64,000 nucleotides of DNA from Pseudonocardia autotrophica (GTDB lineage: Bacteria > Actinomycetota > Actinomycetes > Mycobacteriales > Pseudonocardiaceae), in NCBI RefSeq assembly GCF_003945385.1, contig NZ_AP018920.1:2852001-2916000 (forward strand), given 5' to 3'. Below are positions 24,946-32,834 of the stretch, one piece after another. The notes beneath the pieces were generated by a model. It did no database searches. It had not been told where the DNA came from and saw nothing but the letters and a program-made list of their open reading frames with translations. Position numbers and translations under genes: made by a program. Each line of letters opens with the position of its first letter. Position 1 is the stretch's first letter.

Positions 24946-24983
24946 CACCCATACTGTCGATGGACATATTTCCATCCGACAGT
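24942..24983 (+). promoter_or_regulatory. Promoter with overlapping palindromic operator before fmdB
   Basis: TTGACA at 24942-24947, a 17-base spacer and CATATT at 24965-24970 form a good sigma-70-type promoter beginning at the stop codon of the AmiC-like gene. A near-perfect inverted repeat, ACTGTCGATGGA (24953) and TCCATCCGACAGT (to 24983), straddles the -10. A repressor bound there would block transcription of fmdB and fmdA. Confidence 0.6.
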
Positions 24984-24998
24984 ACTTCGGAGGTGTCC

Positions 24999-25283
24999 GT
25001 GCCCACCTACACCCATCGCTGCCCCGTCTGCGGCGAGTTCGACCAGATCCGCCCGATGTCGGCCGCCGGGCGGGATGCGTCCTGCCCGGACTGCGGCTCG
25101 TCGTCGTCGCGGGCGTTCGGGGCGCCCGCACTGCGCGGCGTCGATCCCGGCCTGCGCCGCGCGCTGGACGCATCCGGCGCCAGCGCCGACACCCCGCAGG
25201 TCGTCTCGTCGGTGCCGGGCCGGTCCCGGCGGGCCACGCCCGTCACCCGGGACCCGCGGCACGCCCGGCTGCCCCGGCCCTGA
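24999..25283 (+). CDS. fmdB: FmdB-family zinc-ribbon protein
   Basis: A 94-residue protein. It has the typical N-terminus VPTYTHRCPVCGEFDQIRPM and a zinc ribbon made by CPVC and CPDC. FmdB proteins are linked to formamidase/acetamidase genes and are thought to be regulatory; that fits the position just before fmdA. The GTG start at 24999 is placed by homology and by GGAGG six bases upstream. Confidence 0.88.
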   Translation: MPTYTHRCPVCGEFDQIRPMSAAGRDASCPDCGSSSSRAFGAPALRGVDPGLRRALDASGASADTPQVVSSVPGRSRRATPVTRDPRHARLPRP

Positions 25284-25426
25284 CCGACCTGCCGCCGAGC
25301 GCCCCGAGCTCGCAGCGAGTGCACCGACACGCGCACCGAGCTCGCACCGAGCCCACCGACCCTGCGCCGCACCCGCACCGATTCCCCGCGATTCCCCGCG
25401 AAACCCACCGAACCCAGGAGCCCACC

Positions 25427-26630
25427 GTGCCCGACGTCGTGTTCACCGTCGACCAGGCGAAGTCCATGCGCGAGCAGGCAGTGCCCGGCCACAACCGCTG
25501 GCATCCCGACATCCCGCCGGCCGTCACCGTCCGCCCGGACACCTCGATCCGCGTCGAGTGCCGGGAGTGGACCGACGGCCAGATCGGGAACAACGACTCC
25601 GCGAACGACGTCCGCGACGTCGACCTGCGCGGCGCCCACATGCTGTCCGGGCCGATCGCCGTGGAAGGCGCCGAGCCGGGTGACCTGCTCGTCGTCGACA
25701 TCCTCGATCTCGGCCCGGTGCCGCAGGAGACCGGCCCCGCACCCGGCCAGGGCTGGGGCTACACCGGGATCTTCTCGAAGCAGAACGGCGGCGGCTTCCT
25801 CACCGACACCTTCCCCGACGCGTACAAGGCGATCTGGGACTTCTCCGGCCAGAAGGCCACCTCCCGGCACGTCCCCGGCGTCTCCTACACCGGGATCACC
25901 CACCCCGGCCTGTTCGGCACCGCGCCGTCGCCCGAGCTGCTGAGCCGCTGGAACGCCCGGGAACGCGCGCTGATCGCCACCGACCCGGACCGGGTGCCCG
26001 CGCTGGCCCTGCCGCCGCTGGACGAGGAGGTGCTCGGCGGCACCGCGTCCGGCGACGTGCTGGCCGGGATCGGCCGGGACGGCGCCCGCACCGTCCCGCC
26101 CCGGGAGAACGGCGGCAACCACGACATCAAGAACTTCACCCGCGGCAGCCGCGTCTTCTACCCGGTGCACGGGTGACGGCGAGATCACCTTCTGCGGTGC
26201 GATCGAGATGGGCGGGTTCATCGACTTCCACGTCGACCTGATCAAGGGCGGGATGGAGACCTACGGCGTCACCACCAACCCGATCCTGATGCCCGGCAAC
26301 GTCGAACCGCGTTACTCGGAGTTCGTCACCTTCATCGGGATCGGCGTCGACCACACCACCGACACCCAGCTCTACAACGACGCGACCGTCGCCTACCGCA
26401 ACGCCTGCCTCAACGCGGTCAGCTACCTGGAGAAGTTCGGCTACTCGGGCCCGCAGGCCTACCTGCTGCTCGGGTCGGCGCCGATCGAGGGCCGGGTGTC
26501 GGGCGTCGTCGACATCCCGAACGCCTGTTGCTCGCTCTACCTGCCCACCGCGATCTTCGACGACGACATCCGGCCGTCCGCATCGGGACCGGTGTGGAAG
26601 GACCGGGGGAGCTGCGCGGTGTCGTCGTGA
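25427..26630 (+). pseudogene. fmdA: Formamidase/acetamidase, broken by an internal deletion and frameshift
   Basis: The first 249 residues (GTG 25427 after AGGAG, MPDVVFTVDQAKSMREQAVP to DIKNFTRGSRVFYPVHG) match formamidase and stop at TGA 26174-26176. The rest continues in another frame from about 26172 (GDGEITFCGAIEMGG onward) to 26630. Intact family members have about 16 residues between these segments (the LxxGDLHFSQ stretch), which are missing here. So a deletion of about 50 bp fused the flanks out of frame. The enzyme would hydrolyse formamide to formate and ammonia; this copy is probably inactive unless it is a sequencing artefact. Confidence 0.85.
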
Positions 26631-26851
26631 CCGGCTTCGGGCGCGAACAGCCCTACGAGACCTTCGAGATCGGTGAGCTCCCCCTCGCCTGTGGCCGGAC
26701 GCTGCGTCCGGCCCGGATCGCGTACCGCACCTACGGGACGCTGAACGCCGACCGGTCGAACGCGATCCTGTACCCGACCTGGTACTCCGGGCGGCACTGG
26801 GACAACGAGTGGCTGCCGCACGATCCCTGGTTGTGGGTGAGTGACGGGTAG
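26627..26851 (+). pseudogene. MetX-like alpha/beta hydrolase, truncated at the prophage junction
   Basis: The GTG at 26627 overlaps the fmdA stop (GTGA). The sequence VTGFGREQPYETFEIGELPL and AYRTYGTLNADRSNAILYPT then WYSGRHWDNEW matches the N-terminus of homoserine O-acetyltransferase-type hydrolases. After EWL the similarity ends, and the frame stops 11 residues later at 26851. The catalytic Ser, Asp and His are all lost. The break point near 26817 is taken as the left border of the prophage. Confidence 0.75.
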
Positions 26852-26971
26852 CGTTGTGACCTGCGAGTTTGATGATGGGGCAGGCTGTGTGCTAGCGGGT
26901 GAGTTCGAGGTGTGTTGCGGACCGGCTGCGGACTCCCACCCCCGATGATCTAGAACAGTCCGCACCACCGA

Positions 26972-27000
26972 CGCCCCTTTGCATCGCTTGCAAAGGGGCG
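26972..27000. terminator. 12-bp hairpin at the prophage left end
   Basis: CGCCCCTTTGCA and its exact complement TGCAAAGGGGCG with a 5-base TCGCT loop. It lies in the 26852-27061 gap, after the truncated host gene and before the first prophage gene. It could be a terminator insulating the prophage or a recombinase/regulator site. Nothing else is supported in this gap. Confidence 0.5.
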
Positions 27001-27061
27001 CTACTCTGCCTCCACCGACGCACCAGACTCCCCCGTCTCCCGCGTTGCACCAACCGCAAAG

Positions 27062-27319
27062 GTGGAGGCCCTACTGTGCACACTCGTGCCGACCGACGAG
27101 GAACTCGAAGCGATGAGCGACGAAGTGCTGATCGCCGGGATCTGGCGATCGCATCACCTCGTGCAGACCGCAGCAGAGATACACGCAGCGGACCGCGGAC
27201 GCCGCGTCGCGCACCTGCACGACCGGCGAGGCTGGTCCTGGCCGGCGATCGGCCGACACTTCGGCGTGGACCAAGCCACCGCCTACCGATGGGCGAAGCC
27301 GCACCTGCAACGCGACTGA
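27062..27319 (+). CDS. Small helix-turn-helix prophage protein
   Basis: An 85-residue protein from GTG 27062, with a C-terminal HTH, WSWPAIGRHFGVDQATAYRW. An internal ATG at MSDEVLIAGIW is an alternative start. It resembles short DNA-binding proteins near prophage ends; a regulatory or terminase-related role is possible. No better assignment can be made. Confidence 0.6.
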   Translation: MEALLCTLVPTDEELEAMSDEVLIAGIWRSHHLVQTAAEIHAADRGRRVAHLHDRRGWSWPAIGRHFGVDQATAYRWAKPHLQRD

Positions 27320-27335
27320 CCGCCGGGGTGGCCTG

Positions 27336-27554
27336 ATGCCGCCCCGCGCACGCACCACCGGCCCCGAATTCATGACCTCCCCCACCGTCGCCGCCTACGT
27401 CGCCGCGGCCCTACAGGAGTCCGCCGACAAGCTCGGCGAACACACAGAGCATGGTGCGCCCGTCCTGACGCCTACCGAGCGGGCGCACCAGTCGATGCTG
27501 AACCGGGCGGCCCGCGAGCTGGACGAGTTCCACAACCCCGTGGACGACCAGTGA
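27336..27554 (+). CDS. Small hypothetical prophage protein
   Basis: A 72-residue soluble protein (MPPRARTTGPEFMTSPTVAA; internal ATG possible at MTSPTV). It is helical and charged, with no recognised family. Its stop overlaps the start of the next gene in GTGA, so it is part of the plus-strand cassette. Confidence 0.55.
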   Translation: MPPRARTTGPEFMTSPTVAAYVAAALQESADKLGEHTEHGAPVLTPTERAHQSMLNRAARELDEFHNPVDDQ

Positions 27555-27880
27555 GCCTGCCAGCGGAGGCGACTGTTCTGCGGTGGGCGTCGACGTTCGC
27601 GTTCATCGGGTTCTTCGCCGCCGCCCTCTACATGGTCGGGGCGACGTTGGCGCCGTGGATCGGTGCCGGCGTGACCGGGGCCCTGGCGGTGTCGCTGTGG
27701 CTACGGCACATCGAAGAGTCCGGGAACGCCCGCGTCCGCGCCGAGGGGCAGGAGCAGCACGGGTTCCGAGCCGAGGTGGATGGCGCCCCGCAGGGTGCCC
27801 GGATCATCCACCCGCGGAACCAACACTCACCCCCCCGAGAGTCACAGTCCACTTCGTACTACGACGACGAGGATGACTAA
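27551..27880 (+). CDS. Small membrane protein
   Basis: A 109-residue protein with two adjacent hydrophobic segments (FAFIGFFAAALYMVGATLAP and IGAGVTGALAVSLWL) and a polar, acidic C-terminal tail ending YYDDEDD. It has no recognised family; the layout recalls small phage membrane proteins. GTG start overlaps the previous stop. Confidence 0.6.
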   Translation: MSLPAEATVLRWASTFAFIGFFAAALYMVGATLAPWIGAGVTGALAVSLWLRHIEESGNARVRAEGQEQHGFRAEVDGAPQGARIIHPRNQHSPPRESQSTSYYDDEDD

Positions 27881-27923
27881 CCGTTCCCGCAGGTCACGCT
27901 GCGTGAGTCGAAAGTGAGTCACG

Positions 27924-28391
27924 GTGACTGACACGAACGGTGATCGAGCAAAAACCGTCGCTAAAGTGTGGGAACTCAGCACAAAACAAGGCATGTCATC
28001 CCGCCGGATCGCCGACGAACTCGACATCAGCCAAGCCACCGCCGTCCGCATGCTCCGCGAAGCCGAAGCCGCCGAAGGGTTCATCGACCTCCTCGACAAG
28101 GCGGAAGCGCGGGTCGCCCAGGCACTCCGGTTGAACGAGTACATGACGTGGCTGCGGCGACGAATCGAGGAAGGCGCGAAGGCGGAGGTGGTGATCCCGG
28201 TGGCGATGCAGGTGGAGAACCGTTGGGCGAAGCTGCACGGGTTGGATGCGCCGTCGCGGGTGGCGGTGTCAGATGACCGCCCGGAGAAGGGGATGGATCC
28301 GGCGGTGTTGGCAGCGGTGCGTGAGGCGCAGCAGCGGAATGTGCGGGAGCGCCACGAGTTGGGGGCGCCGGCATCGGAGGGTGAGTCGTGA
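27924..28391 (+). CDS. Terminase small subunit-like HTH protein
   Basis: A 155-residue protein with an N-terminal HTH, SSRRIADELDISQATAVRML, then a helical region and a C-terminal tail. It directly precedes, and overlaps by GTGA, a terminase large subunit gene, which is the classical TerS position. The GTG start lies within a 13-bp palindrome, AGTCACGGTGACT (27917-27929), that may be an operator. TerS function is inferred from context and architecture. Confidence 0.65.
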   Translation: MTDTNGDRAKTVAKVWELSTKQGMSSRRIADELDISQATAVRMLREAEAAEGFIDLLDKAEARVAQALRLNEYMTWLRRRIEEGAKAEVVIPVAMQVENRWAKLHGLDAPSRVAVSDDRPEKGMDPAVLAAVREAQQRNVRERHELGAPASEGES

Positions 28392-29857
28392 CGACGTCGG
28401 TGGCGTTCCCGTCGGGTTTTGATGCGGGCCGCCTGTTGGCGCCGATGATGTCACCGGCGATGGAGTCGAGCAGCCATTATCGGCGGGCGGTGACGGAGAC
28501 GGACCCGATCCGGTTCGCGCTCACGTTCCTGCCGCATCATTTGTCGTCGTCGTCGACGGGCGGCCAGATCAGTTTGTCGCCGTTCCATCTGGCGATGGCG
28601 AAGGTGGCGCGCAGGTGGATGCGGGATGAGCCGCGCCGCGACATTTGGGTGGCCCCTCGCCGAGCTGCAAAGAGCACCTGGCAACACGTGATCCTCCCTC
28701 TCTGGGCCCTCGCGCACGGCCACAGGAACACGTTCATGTCGTTCTCCCACAGCTCTGCGCAGGCGCAGAAGCATATGGCGAACCTGCGGACCGAGTTGGC
28801 CGGGAACGAGCTGCTGCTCGCGGATTTCCCGGAGTTGCGGCCGGTGCGGGGCAATGGGGCGTCGAACTCGGCTGCGTTGGTGTCGACGCGTGGTGGTCGG
28901 GTGTTCGCGACCGGGGGGATGGATTCGGGGGCGTTGGGCACGAAGTTCGGCAGCGAACGCGTCGGGATCTTGTGTCTCGATGACGTGGAGCCGGGGGAGT
29001 CGAACTACAGCCCCGGGAAGAAGGAGAAGCGGCTCACGACGCTGCTTGATGATGTGATCCCGATGGGGGAGAAGAACACCGTGGTGTCCCTGTGTGGGAC
29101 GACGACGATGCACGGGTCGATCATCCACGACGCGGTACAGCATGCGGCCGGTAGGAAGCATGCGCAGTGGGTGGTGGATGAGGAGTTCCGGGTTCATCAC
29201 TTCTCCCCGTTCGTGGACCATCCGGATGGGTCGCGGTCGTCGATGTGGCCTGCGATGTGGCCTCTTGAGTGGCTGTTGGAGCGGGAGGGGACCCGCCGGT
29301 TCGCGAAGAACTACCTGAATGACCCTGCTGCTGCTGCGGATGGCGCGTTCTGGGTGGAGTCGTTGTTCCGGCGGGAGGAGATCCCGACGGTGCGGCGGGT
29401 GTTGTCGATCGACCCGGCCGTGAGCACGAACGCGGGTTCGGATTTCACGGCGATCGCCGCGGTGGGTGTGGATGGGTCGGGTCGCCGGTTCGAGGTCGAC
29501 TATGCCCGCCAGTTCAAGGTGTCCCCGGCGCACCGCCGGGAGGTGGTGCACCGGCTTTGTGTGCAGAACCCGGACATCGACGAGGTGATCGTTGAGCAGA
29601 ATCAGGGTGGGGACACGTGGCGGGCGATTTTCGAACCGCTGCCGGGTCGGGCCAGGTTGACGTTGTTTTCGGTGCGGGGGTCGAAGGCGTCGCGGTTGGA
29701 GAAGCTCCTGGACCGCTACGAGCGGGGTCAGGTTGTGCACGGGCGTCCGGTGCCGGAGTTGGAGGAGCAGGCCCTCGCTTATCCGTCGCCTGCGGTGCAC
29801 GACGACTTGTTGGATGCGGTGTCGAACGGTGTCGAGCATTTAGCGAGGCAGCGGTGA
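28388..29857 (+). CDS. Phage terminase large subunit (plus-strand copy)
   Basis: A complete 489-residue packaging motor. The ATPase half has a Walker-A-like WVAPRRAAKSTW (AKS in place of GKS), and Walker B GILCLDDVEPGES. The nuclease half shows the RNase H-like aspartate in VLSIDPAVSTNAGSDFTAIA, IDEVIVEQNQGGDTW, and HDDLLDAVSNGVEHLA. It is not closely similar to the second terminase at 58.5-61.1 kb. No portal gene follows it; instead a run of very small genes does. It may be a relic of another phage or part of a satellite-like cassette. Confidence 0.85.
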   Translation: MTTSVAFPSGFDAGRLLAPMMSPAMESSSHYRRAVTETDPIRFALTFLPHHLSSSSTGGQISLSPFHLAMAKVARRWMRDEPRRDIWVAPRRAAKSTWQHVILPLWALAHGHRNTFMSFSHSSAQAQKHMANLRTELAGNELLLADFPELRPVRGNGASNSAALVSTRGGRVFATGGMDSGALGTKFGSERVGILCLDDVEPGESNYSPGKKEKRLTTLLDDVIPMGEKNTVVSLCGTTTMHGSIIHDAVQHAAGRKHAQWVVDEEFRVHHFSPFVDHPDGSRSSMWPAMWPLEWLLEREGTRRFAKNYLNDPAAAADGAFWVESLFRREEIPTVRRVLSIDPAVSTNAGSDFTAIAAVGVDGSGRRFEVDYARQFKVSPAHRREVVHRLCVQNPDIDEVIVEQNQGGDTWRAIFEPLPGRARLTLFSVRGSKASRLEKLLDRYERGQVVHGRPVPELEEQALAYPSPAVHDDLLDAVSNGVEHLARQR

Positions 29858-29970
29858 GCGGCCGTCATCGGCGCCGCGACGCCCACGGTGAGCGTGTGTA
29901 TGGGGTTCACAGAGTGTCTGGGTGGCGCAGGGTGCGCGCCTGGTTGGTTCGACTGTTCAGGAGGCTGTGA
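29854..29970 (+). CDS. 38-residue arginine-rich protein
   Basis: VSGRHRRRDAHGERVYGVHR and then VSGWRRVRAWLVRLFRRL. It starts at a GTG that overlaps the terminase stop (GTGA), and its own stop overlaps the next ATG (TGATG). The tight coupling supports expression; the function is unknown. About a third of the residues are arginine. Confidence 0.5.
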   Translation: MSGRHRRRDAHGERVYGVHRVSGWRRVRAWLVRLFRRL

Positions 29971-30107
29971 TGGGTTGGTTCACGCGGGAGTACGGCGGTA
30001 AGGGCTACAAGACGCCGACGACGCAGGACACGAAGAAGTCGTTTGGGCGGGGGAAGCCGGCGCCGTCGAAGGGCTGCTATCCGGCGGGGAAGCCGCGGTG
30101 GGCGTGA
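29970..30107 (+). CDS. 45-residue basic protein
   Basis: MGWFTREYGGKGYKTPTTQD and onward to CYPAGKPRWA. A strong ribosome site (AGGAGG) lies five to six bases before ATG 29970. It is rich in Lys, Gly and aromatic residues, with no known family. It is the second of several mini-genes after the terminase. Confidence 0.55.
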   Translation: MGWFTREYGGKGYKTPTTQDTKKSFGRGKPAPSKGCYPAGKPRWA

Positions 30108-30119
30108 CCGTGGCAGGCT

Positions 30120-30419
30120 GTGCGGGTGCTTGACCTCGCCTACTCCCGCAATGTGGGGTGTGCCGCCCGTGTCTCTACCACGGGCGGCACACCTGGGCAG
30201 TGTGGCAGCCGGGAGGTGTGGGCGGTGCCGTGGCGGTACGAGTTCCCGCGGCCGCATGTGACTCGCCTCTATGTGTGCGAGGAGCACGGGCGGGGTGTGG
30301 CGGCTGCGGTGCCGTTGTCGGGGCGGGATCGGGCGATCATCCGGGCTCGCCGCAGGGATCGTCGGGCGCGGCTCGCGCGGGCTGGGCGCCTGGATTTGAT
30401 CGGAGAAGCTGATGGTTGA
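30120..30419 (+). CDS. Small Cys/Arg-rich phage protein
   Basis: A 99-residue protein from GTG 30120. Two cysteine pairs/histidines (GCAARV...GQCGSR and LYVCEEHGRG) suggest a zinc-binding N-terminal part, followed by a very basic helix (RAIIRARRRDRRARLARAGR). No named family is recognised. It overlaps the next mini-gene by 8 bp. Confidence 0.5.
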   Translation: MRVLDLAYSRNVGCAARVSTTGGTPGQCGSREVWAVPWRYEFPRPHVTRLYVCEEHGRGVAAAVPLSGRDRAIIRARRRDRRARLARAGRLDLIGEADG

Positions 30420-30531
30420 TGTTGTTGCCCCGGTGGAGTGTCCGGGGTCGCCGACGGGGCGGCACGAGATGGTGTCGAACGGGCCGCACGAGATGAAGTG
30501 TGCCCATTGCGGCCACATCGAGCAGTACTAG
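30412..30531 (+). CDS. 39-residue zinc-finger-like microprotein
   Basis: MVDVVAPVECPGSPTGRHEM then VSNGPHEMKCAHCGHIEQY. It contains CAHC and another Cys/His pair suited to bind one zinc ion. It begins within the previous gene's end (ATG 30412) and ends at TAG 30531, 11 bp before the next gene. Comparable one-zinc proteins occur in actinophages. The prediction rests on compact packing and the metal motif. Confidence 0.5.
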   Translation: MVDVVAPVECPGSPTGRHEMVSNGPHEMKCAHCGHIEQY

Positions 30532-30541
30532 GCTGCCGGGT

Positions 30542-30985
30542 ATGACGACGACGCTCACGTTCGTGCCGTCCACGGTCCCTGACGTCGAGCTCGCCGACGC
30601 GGGCCGGTGGCGTGACCTGGGGGTGACGCACTGGCACATGGGGTCCGACGACATCAACGTGTCGGACGGGAACTTCCGGTACAGCGCGGAACGCTGGCAC
30701 GGTCTGGTCGGCGCCCGCTACGAGCAGCACTCCGCCGACCCGATGGTGGTGTGGCGGTGGCTGGTCGAGGCCCGTCTGGCGGTACTACGACGGGCGTCGG
30801 ATCCGGTGATGTCAGCGCGGAAGGCCGGCTGGTCGTCGCCCGTCGAGTGGGAACGGGCGTGCCTGCACACGTGGCGGATGTTGACGACTAGCGGGTTTTC
30901 GTCGTCGGGGGTGCTGGTGTCGTCGGGTCGCGCGTGTGACGTGTTCGCGGAGGGTGTGACCGGCGGGGCGTGCTCTAGGCACTGA
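30542..30985 (+). CDS. Hypothetical prophage protein
   Basis: A 147-residue protein (MTTTLTFVPSTVPDVELADA). It is rich in Trp (GRWRDLGVTHWHMG; VVWRWLVEARLAVL; WERACLHTWRMLTTSG) with no recognised family. It is the last plus-strand gene, directly before the bidirectional terminator. Confidence 0.55.
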   Translation: MTTTLTFVPSTVPDVELADAGRWRDLGVTHWHMGSDDINVSDGNFRYSAERWHGLVGARYEQHSADPMVVWRWLVEARLAVLRRASDPVMSARKAGWSSPVEWERACLHTWRMLTTSGFSSSGVLVSSGRACDVFAEGVTGGACSRH

Positions 30986-30991
30986 ACGACA

Positions 30992-31040
30992 AAACGAAGG
31001 CCCCCAGCAGACCGTGATGGTCTGCTGGGGGCCTTCGTTT
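30992..31040. terminator. 22-bp bidirectional terminator between converging phage transcripts
   Basis: A perfect 22-bp stem (AAACGAAGGCCCCCAGCAGACC and its complement) with a GTGAT loop, flanked by A-rich and T-rich edges on both sides (AAAACG.../...CGTTTGT). It works in both orientations, ending the plus-strand cassette and the minus-strand late operon whose last gene stops at 31084. Confidence 0.9.
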
Positions 31041-31083
31041 GTACGGTTCAGTTCGATCGTCGGGTGCCGTACACCATTGATGG

Positions 31084-31431
31084 TCAGGCAGCCACAGTCT
31101 GCTTCGGCTCTGGGGCGTCGACCTGGCCGCGGACGATAAACCCGGCGACGATCGCGATCGGGGCGAGGAGCAGCGCCTGCTGTTCCGGGGTCCAGCCGAC
31201 TCCGAGTCCGACGATGAGCGCGAGGACTGCCTGCGCGGCGCCGACGATCATCGGGAGGAGGTTCTCGGACTTGACGGCTGCGGCGGTGAGTGCCCCGGCG
31301 AGTGCGACGGCGCAGGCGTTGATGAGCCCGGCGAGTTCGGGGCTGTCGGTGAGGCCGAGACCGACGACGGCTTGGACGGTGGGGACGAGGAGGGCGAGGA
31401 GCAGCATCGCCGGCTCACGCTTGACGCTCAT
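31084..31431 (-). CDS. Holin-like membrane protein
   Basis: A 115-residue protein with three to four hydrophobic segments (PAMLLLALLVPTVQAVVGL; GLINACAVALAGALTAAAV; LPMIVGAAQAVLALIVGLGV; ALLLAPIAIVAGFIV) and a short charged tail. The size, topology and position at the end of a late operon next to an endolysin fit a holin that permeabilises the membrane for lysis. Confidence 0.75.
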   Translation of the reverse strand: MSVKREPAMLLLALLVPTVQAVVGLGLTDSPELAGLINACAVALAGALTAAAVKSENLLPMIVGAAQAVLALIVGLGVGWTPEQQALLLAPIAIVAGFIVRGQVDAPEPKQTVAA

Positions 31432-31530
31432 AAGGGGTTGGTTCCTTTCGGCGGGCCGGCGGTCGCCGGTGCGGGTTGGGGGGGGGCCCCGGCGGAGGCT
31501 GGGTCGCCGGGGCCACCGTGACGCGCCAGG

Positions 31531-31887
31531 TCAGTGCTGGGCGTCGTCCTCGTGCGTCTCGCCAGCCTCGTGGTCGGGGTCGGCGGGGTGCTCCAGCTCG
31601 TCCTCCGGGGTCTCGTCGGCGAGGTGCTCCAGCCGGGCGGCGAGAGTGTCGAACCCGGCCAGGGCGTCCTGCACGGCCTGGGCGGCGTGGGCGTCGGATC
31701 CGGCGAGTGCCTCGTCGAGCTTCGCCTTGAGGCCGCGGATGTCTCCGGCGATGTTGTTGGTGGCGTCGTCGATGCGCTGCTTGAGGTCGTCGGCGTTCAG
31801 GGCCATGTCCGCTCCTAGGGTTGCGATGTGTCCGTCGATCCGGTGGAGGATCGAACGATTCGGGATGAGGTACTCCCACCAGCGCAT
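31531..31887 (-). CDS. Coiled-coil protein of the lysis region
   Basis: Up to 118 residues: MRWWEYLIPNRSILHRIDGH then MALNADDLKQRIDDATNNIA and a heptad-rich, acidic C-terminus. The start is ambiguous. ATG 31887 leaves an 8-bp gap to the upstream gene, while ATG 31806 has a better AGGAG ribosome site and gives 91 residues. Similar short coiled-coil proteins precede holins in actinophages. Function unknown. Confidence 0.6.
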   Translation of the reverse strand: MRWWEYLIPNRSILHRIDGHIATLGADMALNADDLKQRIDDATNNIAGDIRGLKAKLDEALAGSDAHAAQAVQDALAGFDTLAARLEHLADETPEDELEHPADPDHEAGETHEDDAQH

Positions 31888-31895
31888 GGCGGGCG

Positions 31896-32834
31896 TCACT
31901 TCTCGTAGGTGGTGAAGATGTGGACGCCGTCGGGGGCGGCCAGGTCGAACTCGATGCCGGACGCGCGGGTACGCAGGTCCATCTGCCAGTCCTCGGCGAT
32001 CGCGAACAGGTGCCCGCCGGGGGTGAGTGGGTGGTCCCAGTGGTGCATCCGGTTGCGGTTGTTCACGTTCCAGTCGGCGTTGCGGACCCACCAGCGGGCG
32101 AGGTGCACGCAGCCGCCGCGGGGGCCGAAGTTGACGCGGATGATCCCTCGTCCGCCCCAGCCGCCGGTGGGGTCGAAGCCGTAGTAGAAGCGTTTCCGCG
32201 GCCACTTGCGGGGGTCGGTGACACCTACCGGGGGTTCGGCGGTTTGGATGAACATCTCGGTGTCCTCCTGGTGGGGGCGGCGGGTGGCGACGATGGGAGC
32301 GACGGGCTGGGTGACGGCAGGCGGTTGGGGGATCGGTGTTCCGGGTGCGAGTTCCCGCAATGCGAGTGCGGTCATCGCGTCCATCTGGGCGGGGGTGCCC
32401 ATCGCTTCAAAGTGCATGGCGTCGGGGGTGCCGGTGTAGTGGCCGCCCCACGCGAACCCGTACCGGTTCCACATGGCGGGCATCCACGACGGCATGTTCG
32501 TGGTCAGTGGGCGCCGCATCGGGTTGTCGTTCCAGTTGAGGTCGACAGCCAATCCCCACGAGTGGTTCGACGGGGAGCTGGTGCCGCCGATGGGTCGGCA
32601 GTTGTAGCCGCCGCACTGGCCGGGCTTGAGCAGATACCCGCGGCGTTCGGTGGCGTCGACGAGGAGGTCGACGAGGCGGGCGATGCGTTTGTGAACGGAG
32701 AACCGGGTTCCGGACACGTCGGCGGTGACGATCGCCGTCCCCGATGCTTTCGCGCCGCCACAGGATGGCCATCCGGCTCCCCAGCCACGCTGTGCGGCGG
32801 TGCGGGTGTAGTCGCGCAAGTTGATGGTGGCCAT
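31896..32834 (-). CDS. Endolysin with M15-type D-Ala-D-Ala carboxypeptidase domain
   Basis: A 312-residue lysin. The N-terminal peptidase M15 domain shows CRPIGGTSSPSNHSWGLAVD and DAMHFEA, providing the zinc ligands His/Asp/His. It cuts peptide bonds of peptidoglycan. The C-terminal part (from FYYGFDPTGGWGGRGIIRVN) is unfamiliar and likely a wall-binding domain. There is no signal sequence, so export would depend on the holin. Stop and start of neighbouring genes interlock as TGATG. Confidence 0.85.
   Translation of the reverse strand: MATINLRDYTRTAAQRGWGAGWPSCGGAKASGTAIVTADVSGTRFSVHKRIARLVDLLVDATERRGYLLKPGQCGGYNCRPIGGTSSPSNHSWGLAVDLNWNDNPMRRPLTTNMPSWMPAMWNRYGFAWGGHYTGTPDAMHFEAMGTPAQMDAMTALALRELAPGTPIPQPPAVTQPVAPIVATRRPHQEDTEMFIQTAEPPVGVTDPRKWPRKRFYYGFDPTGGWGGRGIIRVNFGPRGGCVHLARWWVRNADWNVNNRNRMHHWDHPLTPGGHLFAIAEDWQMDLRTRASGIEFDLAAPDGVHIFTTYEK

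Noticed and set aside
26852..27061. tRNA or attachment site at the prophage left end
   Set aside because: The hairpin there has no cloverleaf and no anticodon arm. No tRNA was recognised anywhere in the window.
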